Assembly: GCF_947496985.1 (NCBI RefSeq)
Contig: NZ_CANMEZ010000004.1
Span: forward strand, 310,001-374,000
Direction of reading: 5' to 3'
Length of the DNA: 64,000 nucleotides
Source: an uncultured Kordia sp.
Lineage (GTDB): Bacteria; Bacteroidota; Bacteroidia; Flavobacteriales; Flavobacteriaceae
A program made the translations under genes and the position numbers. Numbering within the stretch: position 1 is the stretch's first letter; each line of letters starts with the position of its first letter. Positions 45,103 through 53,878 of the stretch are shown one piece after another. Below the pieces are notes generated by a model. It made no database searches and was not told where the DNA came from. It was given only the letters and a program-made list of their open reading frames with translations.

Positions 45103-45411
45103 ATGAGAAAAGTAATCCTTTCACTACTGTAGATAATATTCTAATCGTGAATCTATTATAAATAACAAGCCAGCTTTAATTAAGGCAGTTAAAAAGTTAA
45201 ATATAAAATTGTCAAAGGTCTTACTATACAGATTCCGATTAAATAAAGATGATTCTGTAAAAAAATAACAGCAAATTATTATAATATATATAGAGAAGAT
45301 CAAATAGTATTGAATACATTTTTATTCAATTTCAAATTGAAATACACTTATAATCAAGATGATAGAAAAGCGGTTGTTTGTAACGGAACAGTTTTACTAG
45401 ATATTGAATAA
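45103..45411 (+). pseudogene. Frameshifted small secreted-protein gene
   Basis: The ATG at 45103 opens MRKVILSLL, a signal-peptide-like start, then hits TAG at 45130. Another frame is open from 45137 to a TAA at 45266 (NRESIINNKPALIKAVKKL). A run of seven A (45259-45265) then shifts reading back into the first frame, which stays open to 45409-45411 (NYYNIYREDQIVL to DRKAVVCNGTVLLDIE). Two compensating shifts would restore one protein of about 100 residues. It lies just after a small secreted protein gene. The reading could be chance, but codon-like continuity over 90 codons favours a dead gene. Confidence 0.5.
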
Positions 45412-45487
45412 AATAAAACGCCAACTAAATAATTAATTGACGCTTTAAATGTTTCCCTAAAACAGTTGTTGTTTTATACACTTAGTA

Positions 45488-45649
45488 TTAGTAGTGATTA
45501 GGACAACAAAAACCAGCACCACTACATGCCCAATTTGGAGGACAGTCAGAATCTCTATCACAGTAAATCATAACTCCTCCGTTAATTTTTGATTGTGTTT
45601 CTTTCGTTAATGTTTCTGCGTTTTTTACGTTTAAGATTTTTTTTAACAT
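45488..45649 (-). CDS. Cys-rich double-glycine-leader peptide C (53 aa)
   Basis: The ATG at 45649 gives a 25-residue leader, MLKKILNVKNAETLTKETQS then KINGG, and a 28-residue core. The core holds five Cys (one in MIYC, one in DSDC, one in NWAC, two in GFCCPNHY). The leader matches the general double-glycine class (hydrophobic residues at -4/-7/-12 from GG) processed by C39-type transporters, and differs from the two lanthipeptide-like leaders near 3 kb. Flavobacterial bacteriocin-like precursors often look like this. It has good codon content and a clear stop at 45488. No exporter lies nearby. Confidence 0.7.
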   Translation of the reverse strand: MLKKILNVKNAETLTKETQSKINGGVMIYCDRDSDCPPNWACSGAGFCCPNHY

Positions 45650-45785
45650 AATGTTTGTTTTTTGATGATCCCTACTCTATTGAGGCTTTTCAGGTAGCGC
45701 CTTTTGTGTTTTTAAATGTAGGAAGAAACAAGAGTGGTTTTGTTAACCCCGATAAAAATTGATGAATTTTAGCAAAGGTTGACAT

Positions 45786-45830
45786 ATAAAAAACGAGAAC
45801 AACTTATGGTAGCTAAATTATTCTCGTTTT
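45786..45830 (-). terminator. Terminator after the DUF2541-like gene
   Basis: AAAACGAGAA (45790-45799) and TTCTCGTTTT (45821-45830) pair perfectly over a 21-base loop and run into U-rich sequence on the minus strand. It lies 30 bp past the stop at 45861. Confidence 0.75.
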
Positions 45831-45860
45831 AGTATTTAAAATCTATTAGTTGTTCTTACA

Positions 45861-46265
45861 TTATTTGCCAAAAACATGTAAAGTTGCCTTATGTCTTGAT
45901 CTGTTTTTAGTATCGTAGATAAATGTAATTTTCTTTATAATTCTATTATTTCCGTTTAAATCTATAATTCGAGAATTGCTTCGTCTGTTAAAACTATGTT
46001 TTAAGTTAACTTCTTCATTAGTACCATTTCCGTAATGAACCACCATTCTATGCATATTTAAAGCACCTTTAGAAACCACTAATTTTAATTTTTTAAACGT
46101 TCCTTCATGTGCGCCAACACGAATTACATCTTTATCTAAACTGTAGTTAACTTTTTTACTTCCTAAACGTTCCCATTTTGCTAGTAATGTGTCTGAATTG
46201 GTTGTAAAACTAGACAATCCAACCAATAAAATTGTGCATATTATTAATCTTCCAAATGCTTTCAT
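45861..46265 (-). CDS. Secreted DUF2541-like protein
   Basis: 134 residues from the ATG at 46265 (MKAFGRLIICTILLVGLSSF signal; an upstream in-frame ATG adds eight charged residues and is less likely). The mature part is a beta sandwich: WERLGSKKVNYSLDKDVIRVG, TFKKLKLVVSKGALNMHRMVV, YGNGTNEEVNL, SRIIDLNGNNRIIKKITFIY. This is the DUF2541 pattern (D-D-I-V-x(6)G-x-F-K...YGNG...IDL-G-x-R-x-I). Periplasmic or secreted; function unknown. Single gene with its own terminator. Confidence 0.72.
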   Translation of the reverse strand: MKAFGRLIICTILLVGLSSFTTNSDTLLAKWERLGSKKVNYSLDKDVIRVGAHEGTFKKLKLVVSKGALNMHRMVVHYGNGTNEEVNLKHSFNRRSNSRIIDLNGNNRIIKKITFIYDTKNRSRHKATLHVFGK

Positions 46266-46418
46266 ATCTTTCCTTTTTAATGTTATCAATTTGTTGTCTA
46301 GACATTTACTAAGACCTGTACATTTTGAAAAGGTTTAATTGTGCGCAAAAAAAATGTATCTTAAAACTACTTTCCTATAAAAAGCATTTCAAGATACATT
46401 TCTCTTAATTATTTATAA

Positions 46419-46438
46419 ATTCCTGTCTACACAGGAAT
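46419..46438. repeat. Dispersed hairpin ATTCCTGT-CTAC-ACAGGAAT
   Basis: Perfect eight-base arms. It is a relative of the 34654-34673 element. It sits 16 bp after the parC stop, but no U-run follows on the minus strand, so a terminator role is doubtful. Confidence 0.5.
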
Positions 46439-46453
46439 AAAAAGTATATAATT

Positions 46454-49078
46454 TTAGAACAATCCTATTTGTCCGTCATCTGTTAGTTTTTCACCGTTTT
46501 CGGAACCTTTTACGGTTTCTTCATCTATCACTTCTATATCTTCAGTAAGAATTTCTTTTTCCTCTTCATATGGCAAAGATTCTAAAGCATTTATTTGGCG
46601 TACTTTATCAGATGTCAATTGATTTCCAAGCGCTTTGATTCCTTTTACAGAAATGAATTCTTCTAAATTCACTTCCATGTTTGGTTTTTGTTCTTTTCCA
46701 CGTTGTTTATAGAAAACTACTTCTGCCATTGGTCGCCAATCCGTCATTACAATTTCCAATTGTGATTTTGGATGATCTGTAATAAAATGCTCTACTTTAG
46801 AAGTATTTTCTATCAAAAAACGTTTTACATAATGACGTTCTTTTTCACCATCGTAATAAATAGCAGAAATTGGTTTTTTAGGGTTCCATTTTTCTAGCAC
46901 AATCATGTCACTATCAAAATGTGCCGTCAATTCAGGAAGAATTGTTTTTAACTCTCCTTTTTGATTAATGATCAATAAACGATCTTCTCCTCTGAATTCA
47001 CCAATTAATTCGCCTCTTCCATCAACATTTAAACGCTGAACGGTATCATCAAACCATATTTTACGTGGTTTTAAGGTAGAAACTCCTTTTTCTTTAAGTT
47101 CAATACGTTTAATAGAATATTTGGTGACAATATTTCCTTTAACGCCTCTTCCTTTTATCGCTAAATCAGCAAAATCAACATCCCATTTTAGTTTTTTAAT
47201 ACTACCAGCTTGGCGTAATAATACAGTAATAATTTCTGCTTCTCCGTTTGGATTCGCTGTAAAATAAGTTACCATTGAACCTTTTTTACCTTGCGTCAAA
47301 TCGTATTCTTTATCGCGTGTAACAGCGGTAATGGCAAATCGTTTGATATAACTTGCACCATTTTTACCATCACGATAAATCATGTTGTAAATGGTACGTT
47401 TGTCTTTTTTCTTAAAGATGGCAACATGAATGATATTTTTACCAATAAATGTTTTTGAATCTACGCGAGTAACTTGCATTTTCCCTTCACGTGTAAACAC
47501 GATAATATCATCAATATCAGCACAGTCTGTTACATATTCATCTTTTCTGAGAGATGTTCCAATAAAACCTTCTTCCCTATTTACGTAGAGTTTAGTATTA
47601 CGAATTACTACTTTTCGTGCATCTACGTCATCAAAAATTCTGATTTCAGTTTTACGTTCTTTTCCTTCTCCGTATTGCTTTTTTAATCGTGTAAAATAAT
47701 CAATAGCAAACGTAATTAGATTTGCTAAATGATGCTTTACTTCTGCAATAGATTCTTCTAGAGCGTCAATTTTTTGCTGAGCTTTGTCAATATCAAATTT
47801 AGAAATACGCTTGATTCTAATTTCCGTCAATCGTGTAATATCTTCAACAGTGACTGGACGTTTTAAATGTGTTATGTGCGGCTTCAAACCTTGATCAATT
47901 GCATTAATTACACCTTCCCAAGTTTCTTCTTCCTCTATTTCACGATAGATTCTGTTTTCAATAAAAATTCGTTCTAAGGAAGCAAAATGCCATTGTTCTT
48001 GTAATTCTCCTAATTGAATTTCTAATTCTGCTTTTAATAATTCCACAGAATGATCTGTAGAACGGCGCAACATTTCAGAAACACCAATAAACAAAGGTTT
48101 ATTATCATAAATAATACAGCCTAAAGGCGATATAGAACTTTCGCAATTTGTAAATGCATATAAAGCATCAATTGTTTTATCCGGAGAAATATTATTTGGC
48201 AAATGCACTAAAATTTCAACATCTGCTGCTGTATTGTCTTCTATTTTTTTAATCTTAATCTTTCCTTTGTCATTTGCCTTAAGGATTGATTCTATTAAAG
48301 ATGTTGTGTTAGTTCCGAAAGGAATTTCAGTAATAACCAACGTATTTTTTTCAAGGTGTGAAATTTTAGCGCGCACACGAATTTTTCCACCACGCAAACC
48401 ATCATTATAATTACTTGCGTCCATGATTCCCGAAGTTGGAAAATCTGGTAATATAGTGAAACGCTTTCCTTGTAAATGCTTTATAGAAGCGTCAATTAAT
48501 TCTAAAAAATTGTGTGGTAATATTTTTGTTGATAAACCAACAGCAATTCCTTCTGCACCTTGTGCTAAAAGTAATGGAAACTTTACAGGAAGATTGATAG
48601 GTTCATTTTTACGACCATCATACGATAGTTGCCAATCTGTAATTTTTGGACTAAATACAACATCTAATGCAAATTTTGATAAACGAGCTTCAATATAACG
48701 AGAAGCTGCTGCTCTATCACCTGTAAGAATATTTCCCCAGTTTCCTTGCGTATCAATTAATAAGTCTTTTTGACCAATTTGAACCATCGCGTCTGCTATA
48801 CTGGCATCACCATGTGGATGATACTGCATTGTATGTCCAACAATATTGGCTACTTTGTTATAACGACCATCATCTAAATCTTTCATAGAATGCATGATAC
48901 GACGTTGTACAGGTTTGAAACCATCTTCAATTGCCGGAACGGCTCTTTCTAAAATTACATAAGAGGCGTAGTCCAAAAACCAATCCTTGTACATACCTGT
49001 AACTTTGGTAATTGTATCTTGTGGATTGTTTTCTTGTTGCTGATTTTCAGCATGTAATTCGTTATTTTCTTCTTCCAT
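46454..49078 (-). CDS. parC: DNA topoisomerase IV subunit A
   Basis: 874 residues, full length. The breakage-reunion domain begins near 25 (DWFLDYASYVILERAVPAIEDGFKPVQRR). Catalytic Tyr128 sits in AAASRYIEARL, after YHPHGDASIADAMV. The long C-terminal domain has beta-pinwheel blades (EGKMQVTRVDSKTFIG, RFAITAVTRDKEYDL). It decatenates daughter chromosomes together with ParE. Its ATG overlaps the stop of the small gene upstream as TAATG, so translation is coupled. The start is right in that the N-terminal Glu/Asn-rich tail is normal in this group. Confidence 0.96.
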   Translation of the reverse strand: MEEENNELHAENQQQENNPQDTITKVTGMYKDWFLDYASYVILERAVPAIEDGFKPVQRRIMHSMKDLDDGRYNKVANIVGHTMQYHPHGDASIADAMVQIGQKDLLIDTQGNWGNILTGDRAAASRYIEARLSKFALDVVFSPKITDWQLSYDGRKNEPINLPVKFPLLLAQGAEGIAVGLSTKILPHNFLELIDASIKHLQGKRFTILPDFPTSGIMDASNYNDGLRGGKIRVRAKISHLEKNTLVITEIPFGTNTTSLIESILKANDKGKIKIKKIEDNTAADVEILVHLPNNISPDKTIDALYAFTNCESSISPLGCIIYDNKPLFIGVSEMLRRSTDHSVELLKAELEIQLGELQEQWHFASLERIFIENRIYREIEEEETWEGVINAIDQGLKPHITHLKRPVTVEDITRLTEIRIKRISKFDIDKAQQKIDALEESIAEVKHHLANLITFAIDYFTRLKKQYGEGKERKTEIRIFDDVDARKVVIRNTKLYVNREEGFIGTSLRKDEYVTDCADIDDIIVFTREGKMQVTRVDSKTFIGKNIIHVAIFKKKDKRTIYNMIYRDGKNGASYIKRFAITAVTRDKEYDLTQGKKGSMVTYFTANPNGEAEIITVLLRQAGSIKKLKWDVDFADLAIKGRGVKGNIVTKYSIKRIELKEKGVSTLKPRKIWFDDTVQRLNVDGRGELIGEFRGEDRLLIINQKGELKTILPELTAHFDSDMIVLEKWNPKKPISAIYYDGEKERHYVKRFLIENTSKVEHFITDHPKSQLEIVMTDWRPMAEVVFYKQRGKEQKPNMEVNLEEFISVKGIKALGNQLTSDKVRQINALESLPYEEEKEILTEDIEVIDEETVKGSENGEKLTDDGQIGLF

Positions 49079-49554
49079 TAAGAAACTGCGTTATTATGCT
49101 TTAAGACTTTGTCTAATGATTGCCTTAGTGCTCTTCTTTTTTTACCACTTAGTAATGAAATATTGAACTGCAATCGTTTTGTTTTATTACTTCTCGATTT
49201 GATATAGATATAGAGTTTACAGAAAAATATATAGTTCTGTATGCGATATCGTTTTAGTTTTTCTTTTGGAAATTCAGCTCGTTGTTCTCTATAATTGATA
49301 AAATTTGAGATAAATAGTCCTTTATTTACAAATGTTAATACATTGCCATCACTATCAAATTCAAAATATTTAGCAGTACTATAGACCATTCCTAGAATTA
49401 ATACTAAGAATATAGGTATTACATACCATAATTTTGCTTGATTGAATTCATCTTGAAAAAAGGTGAAATATAGCATCACAACGATACTTCCCACTCCTAA
49501 AAAAAAATAAAGAAATGGAATCCACTTTTTTGATTTTGCGTTATTAAACCGCAT
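49078..49554 (-). CDS. Small membrane protein between parE and parC
   Basis: 158 residues, two TM helices (about 12-30 and 39-57, each hydrophobic) and a basic cytosolic tail (KSRSNKTKRLQF, SGKKRRALRQSLDKVL). The fold resembles a small PH-like membrane protein, with a strand-rich middle (FEFDSDGNVLTFVNKGLF). I recognise no family. It starts 8 bp after the parE stop and its own stop overlaps the parC start by one base, so it is firmly inside the topoisomerase IV operon. Confidence 0.65.
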   Translation of the reverse strand: MRFNNAKSKKWIPFLYFFLGVGSIVVMLYFTFFQDEFNQAKLWYVIPIFLVLILGMVYSTAKYFEFDSDGNVLTFVNKGLFISNFINYREQRAEFPKEKLKRYRIQNYIFFCKLYIYIKSRSNKTKRLQFNISLLSGKKRRALRQSLDKVLKHNNAVS

Positions 49555-49561
49555 ATACCCG

Positions 49562-51418
49562 CTATTTTTCTTCTATAAGGTCCAATTCTACCTTTAGATT
49601 GTTAATAATAAACTCTTGTCTATTTGGGGTATTTTTTCCCATGTAGAATTTTAATAATTCTTCAATGGAAGTTTCACGATCTAACATAACAGGATCTAGT
49701 CGAATATCATCTCCAATGAAATGCTTGAATTCATCAGGAGAAATCTCTCCAAGTCCTTTAAATCGTGTGATTTCTGGTTTCCCAGATAATTTTAATATGG
49801 CGGATTTTCTTTCTTCTTCACTGTAACAATAAAACGTTTGCTTTTTGTTTCGAACTCTAAATAATGGCGTTTGTAAGATGTACAAGTGTCCTTCTTTTAT
49901 CAATTCTGGGAAGAATTGTAAAAAGAATGTAATTAAGAGTAATCGAATGTGCATTCCATCAACATCGGCATCTGTTGCAATTACAATATTATTGTAACGC
50001 AAATCTTCCATAGATTCTTCTATGTTTAAAGCAGCTTGCAATAGATTGAATTCTTCATTTTCATATACAATCTTTTTGGACATTGAATATGAGTTCAATG
50101 GTTTTCCTCGCAAACTAAATACAGCTTGTGTATTTACATCTCTAGATTTTGTGATGGAACCTGATGCAGAATCTCCCTCAGTAATAAATAAAGTAGACTC
50201 TAAACGTCTATCCTTTTTTATATCTCCTAAATGGACTCTACAATCACGTAGTTTTTTATTGTGTAAACTTGCTTTTTTAGCACGTTCTTTTGCTAATTTT
50301 CTAATTCCAGACAATTCTTTACGCTCACGTTCTGCTTGCAAAATTTTACGCTGAATTTTATCAGCTGTATCTGGGTTTTTATGCAAATAGTTGTCTAAAT
50401 ATCTTCCAACAAAATCATTTATATACGTACGAACTGTTGGTAAATTTCCTCCCATTTCTGTAGAACCCAATTTTGTTTTTGTTTGTGATTCAAAAACAGG
50501 TTCCATTACTTTAATACTTACGGCAGAAATAATTGATTTTCGAATATCTGATGCCTCATAGCTTTTACCGTAGAAATCACGAACCGTTTTTACGATTGCT
50601 TCTCTAAAAGCTGCTTGATGCGTTCCTCCTTGTGTGGTATGCTGTCCATTAACAAATGAATGATATTCTTCGCTGTATTGCGTTTTACTATGTGTGATAG
50701 CTACTTCAATATCATCACCTTCTAAGTGAACAATTGGATATAGCATATCTTCTTTATTATTATTATCTTCTAAAAGATCTTTTAAACCGTTTTCTGAGAA
50801 GAACTTTTCTCCATTAAAAATAATAGTTAATCCTCTATTTAGATAGACATAATTACGTAACATTTTTGCAACGTATTCTGTTCTAAATTTATAGTTTTTG
50901 AAGATAATTTCATCTGGTACAAATGTTACTTTTGTACCACGTCTTCTAGATGTTTCGTCTAAAAATTCTTGATCGGTTAGATTTCCTTGTGCAAATTCGG
51001 CAGAACTCGATTTTCCATCACGAGAAGATTCTACTCTAAAATATGATGACAATGCGTTTACAGCTTTTGTACCAACACCGTTTAAACCAACTGATTTTTT
51101 AAAAGCTTTCGAATCGTACTTTCCTCCTGTATTCATTTTGGAAACTACATCTACAACTTTACCAAGTGGAATTCCACGACCGTAATCACGAACGATTACT
51201 TTTGTTCCTTGAATTGAAACTTCAATCGTTTTTCCTGCTCCCATAACATATTCATCAATAGAATTGTCTAGCACCTCTTTTACAAGAATATATATACCAT
51301 CATCAGCGGAAGAACCGTCACCCAATTTCCCGATATACATTCCAGGACGCATACGGATATGCTCTTTCCAGTCAAGTGAACGTATATTGTCTTCGGTATA
51401 TTGTGTGTTTTCTGCCAT
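49562..51418 (-). CDS. parE: DNA topoisomerase IV subunit B
   Basis: 618 residues, full length. GHKL ATPase: [37 protein letters not shown]. The TOPRIM domain has TEGDSASG (Glu about 414) and [10 protein letters not shown]. The end is [15 protein letters not shown]. It forms the heterotetramer with ParC for decatenation. The start [13 protein letters not shown] is the normal N-terminus. It is the first gene of the operon with the small membrane protein and parC. Confidence 0.96.
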   Translation of the reverse strand: MAENTQYTEDNIRSLDWKEHIRMRPGMYIGKLGDGSSADDGIYILVKEVLDNSIDEYVMGAGKTIEVSIQGTKVIVRDYGRGIPLGKVVDVVSKMNTGGKYDSKAFKKSVGLNGVGTKAVNALSSYFRVESSRDGKSSSAEFAQGNLTDQEFLDETSRRRGTKVTFVPDEIIFKNYKFRTEYVAKMLRNYVYLNRGLTIIFNGEKFFSENGLKDLLEDNNNKEDMLYPIVHLEGDDIEVAITHSKTQYSEEYHSFVNGQHTTQGGTHQAAFREAIVKTVRDFYGKSYEASDIRKSIISAVSIKVMEPVFESQTKTKLGSTEMGGNLPTVRTYINDFVGRYLDNYLHKNPDTADKIQRKILQAERERKELSGIRKLAKERAKKASLHNKKLRDCRVHLGDIKKDRRLESTLFITEGDSASGSITKSRDVNTQAVFSLRGKPLNSYSMSKKIVYENEEFNLLQAALNIEESMEDLRYNNIVIATDADVDGMHIRLLLITFFLQFFPELIKEGHLYILQTPLFRVRNKKQTFYCYSEEERKSAILKLSGKPEITRFKGLGEISPDEFKHFIGDDIRLDPVMLDRETSIEELLKFYMGKNTPNRQEFIINNLKVELDLIEEK

Positions 51419-51500
51419 CGATTGAGGTGCTATTAGGGTTCGATGCTAATATAACACTTACCATTAAAAAATAAAATAAGAACGCCCGAAAATAATCAAC

Positions 51501-51536
51501 AAAAAGCGCAATATTTACATAAATATTGCGCTTTTT
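51501..51536 (-). terminator. Long palindromic terminator upstream of parE
   Basis: Arms of 17 bases (51501-51517 and 51520-51536), perfect, with GCGC cores and T/A-rich ends. It ends the transcript of the gene at 51560 (24 bp past its stop) and separates it from parE. It can act in both directions. Confidence 0.85.
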
Positions 51537-51559
51537 TATAGAATTATGAAGTATTCTTG

Positions 51560-52360
51560 TTATTCTGACCAATAACGAAGTGTAACAACTATAAATCCAT
51601 CACTTCCAACTAAGCTTGGATCTAGCGTTACGGTAGCACTTGAAGCTCCGTCAAAATATCCATCATAAGCATCAAAACGATATGTTCCTGCTGGTAAGTT
51701 TGAGAAACTATCAAAGTTGTAATAATCTGTGTAGAAAATTGCTCCTGTATCTTGATTTGTAGCGCCATAGCCAGGTAATGTCCCTGCTGGAACTGAAGCA
51801 CCTGAACGCTCATCAACCAACTCAATACGAACATTATAAACCATTGCTACAGATTTGAAATCTCTTGATTCTGTTTTGATTTCGTTCGCTAAACGAATTT
51901 GATTGTTTAAGAAACTTCTGATTTCGCGAATTAATTGGCGTGCCGTATTTCTATTATTTTGCTGAATAGCAGTTTGTAAATCAGCACTTTTGTTACGTAC
52001 AAAATCTTCGTTTCCTTCAATAGTAGAAGCTTTACTTTGAATACTTGCAGGATCAATATTACTATTTCCTTGCGCAGCACTTCCAATGTAGTAGATAACT
52101 TCATCGCTGAATTCTTCTACAACTTCCATGCTTCCGTCCATCAATTGAAGATACGTAGAAACATCTGCATTTACATTGTTGTTTACTAAGTAATCAACAG
52201 TTAAGGTTTTTAAAGCAGCTTTTACTCTTTTTGCTTCAATACGAATGATTTCTGCAGAATCAAATGTTTCATCTAAATCATCAAGAACTGATTGTTGTGC
52301 TTGCATATTAGCAACAAATAACATCAACATTGCACTTAGTGCATAGGTAATTTTTTTCAT
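51560..52360 (-). CDS. Secreted hypothetical protein with helical core
   Basis: 266 residues. Signal peptide MKKITYALSAMLMLFVANMQAQ. A helical region (about 23-165: IIRIEAKRVKAALKTLTVDYLV; NRNTARQLIREIRSFLNNQIRLANEI) precedes a beta-sandwich tail (AMVYNVRIELVDERSG; NLPAGTYRFDAYDGYFDGASSATVTL) that resembles a transthyretin/Cna_B-like fold. No Cys, no sorting tail. No known function. Single gene. Confidence 0.65.
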   Translation of the reverse strand: MKKITYALSAMLMLFVANMQAQQSVLDDLDETFDSAEIIRIEAKRVKAALKTLTVDYLVNNNVNADVSTYLQLMDGSMEVVEEFSDEVIYYIGSAAQGNSNIDPASIQSKASTIEGNEDFVRNKSADLQTAIQQNNRNTARQLIREIRSFLNNQIRLANEIKTESRDFKSVAMVYNVRIELVDERSGASVPAGTLPGYGATNQDTGAIFYTDYYNFDSFSNLPAGTYRFDAYDGYFDGASSATVTLDPSLVGSDGFIVVTLRYWSE

Positions 52361-52485
52361 GGTAAACTATTTTTTTGGTTACCATGCTAAAGTACAACCT
52401 TAATGTATCTAAATGATTACTGTTATATTATAAAAATCTTACTATTTCCACGTACTTTTTTGAATATTTAATATGAATTTGACAC

Positions 52486-52509
52486 AAAAAAAGCGAACCG
52501 AAGTTCGCA
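52486..52509 (-). terminator. CGAA-loop terminator after ychF
   Basis: GCGAAC (52493-52498), CGAA, GTTCGC (52503-52508), with an A-run upstream giving U's on the minus strand. It shares its 7-A plus 16-base core with the terminator at 2926-2952. It lies 30 bp beyond the ychF stop. Confidence 0.85.
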
Positions 52510-52538
52510 TTGTTTGTATTTTGTATGTGTTGAAAAAT

Positions 52539-53630
52539 TTATACATTAAATAAGAAGTGCATCACATCACCGTCATTTACTACGTATGTTTTCCCTTCTA
52601 TAGATAGTTTTCCTGCTTCTTTTACTTTGGTTTCCGTACCGTAACTTACATAATCATCATATTTGATTACTTCTGCACGAATAAAACCTTTTTCAAAATC
52701 TGTATGAATTACTCCAGCGGCTTGTGGTGCAGTTGAACCAATTGGAATTGTCCAAGCACGTACTTCTTTTACACCAGCAGTAAAGTATGTTTGTAAATTT
52801 AATAATTTGTAAGCTGCTCTAATCAGACGAGAGACACCAGGTTCTTCCAAACCAATATCTTCAAGGAATAATTGACGCTCTTCATAATCTTCCAATTCAG
52901 CAATATCGGCTTCTGTACCAACTGCCAATACAATAATTTCTGCATCTTCATCTTTTACAGCTTCACGCACTTTTTCCACATAATCATTTCCTGATTTAGC
53001 AGAAGCTTCATCAACATTACAAACATATAGAATAGGTTTTGCTGTTAATAATTGAAATCCTTTCATTAATTCATCTTCATCTTCAGTAACGTCAACAGCT
53101 CTTGCCGAAATTCCTTGTTCTAAAGCTGTTTTGAATTTATCCAAAGTCGCTTGTTCTTTTTGAGCTTCTTTGTTTCCTGTTTTTGCAGCTCTTTTTACTT
53201 TTTCTAAACGTTTTTCAACTGTTTCTAAGTCTTTTAGCTGTAACTCTATATCAATGGTTTCTTTATCACGAATAGGATCAACACTTCCATCAACGTGTAC
53301 AATATTATCATTATCAAAACAACGCAATACATGCATAATTGCATTACATTCACGAATGTTTCCAAGAAACTGGTTTCCTAAACCTTCACCTTTACTTGCA
53401 CCACGAACTAATCCTGCAATATCTACAATTTCAACTGTTGCTGGCATTACACGTTCAGGGTTTACCAACTCTTCTAACTTTTCAATTCGTGTATCAGGTA
53501 CATTTACAACGCCTAAGTTTGGTTCAATTGTACAAAATGGAAAGTTTGCACTTTGTGCTTTCGCATTTGACAAACAGTTAAATAACGTTGATTTTCCAAC
53601 ATTTGGCAATCCTACAATTCCAGCTTTCAT
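52539..53630 (-). CDS. ychF: Redox-regulated ATPase/GTPase YchF (Obg-like)
   Basis: 363 residues, full length. G1 GLPNVGKST (7-15), G3 DIAGLVRGAS, the glutamine-free NVDE replacing NKxD, and the C-terminal TGS domain ending EGKTYVVNDGDVMHFLFNV. YchF binds ATP, associates with ribosomes and affects oxidative-stress responses. Single gene with its own terminator and an upstream -7-like box. Confidence 0.97.
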   Translation of the reverse strand: MKAGIVGLPNVGKSTLFNCLSNAKAQSANFPFCTIEPNLGVVNVPDTRIEKLEELVNPERVMPATVEIVDIAGLVRGASKGEGLGNQFLGNIRECNAIMHVLRCFDNDNIVHVDGSVDPIRDKETIDIELQLKDLETVEKRLEKVKRAAKTGNKEAQKEQATLDKFKTALEQGISARAVDVTEDEDELMKGFQLLTAKPILYVCNVDEASAKSGNDYVEKVREAVKDEDAEIIVLAVGTEADIAELEDYEERQLFLEDIGLEEPGVSRLIRAAYKLLNLQTYFTAGVKEVRAWTIPIGSTAPQAAGVIHTDFEKGFIRAEVIKYDDYVSYGTETKVKEAGKLSIEGKTYVVNDGDVMHFLFNV

Positions 53631-53659
53631 GTGTTTATTTTGATAAAAAATTCGTGGTG

Positions 53660-53667
53660 CAAATATA
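53660..53667 (-). promoter_or_regulatory. Putative -7 promoter box TATATTTG for ychF
   Basis: On the minus strand TATATTTG fits TAnnTTTG and lies 30 bp before the ychF ATG. A -33 element could not be confirmed. Confidence 0.45.
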
Positions 53668-53878
53668 CTATTTATGTGTAGATATTATAATTTTATTTTG
53701 GGTTAAATTATAGTAGAAACGATATCCTAAATTAGTACATTTAAGTTCGTAGAATTATTTGAATTTAGTAGTTAATATTTATAATTTATTCCCTCTTTTT
53801 TGTTAAATACGGTTTTACCATTTTGAATTGGATTCTAAATAGTTGATTTTTGTTATTCAAACCAATTTACCTTATTAC

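Noticed and set aside
46419-46438. Hairpin after parC as its terminator
   Set aside because: No U-run follows on the minus strand and the same element occurs elsewhere between genes, so a dispersed repeat is more likely.
53843-53878. Upstream start for the M14 gene
   Set aside because: It would place 12 extra residues before a clean signal peptide.
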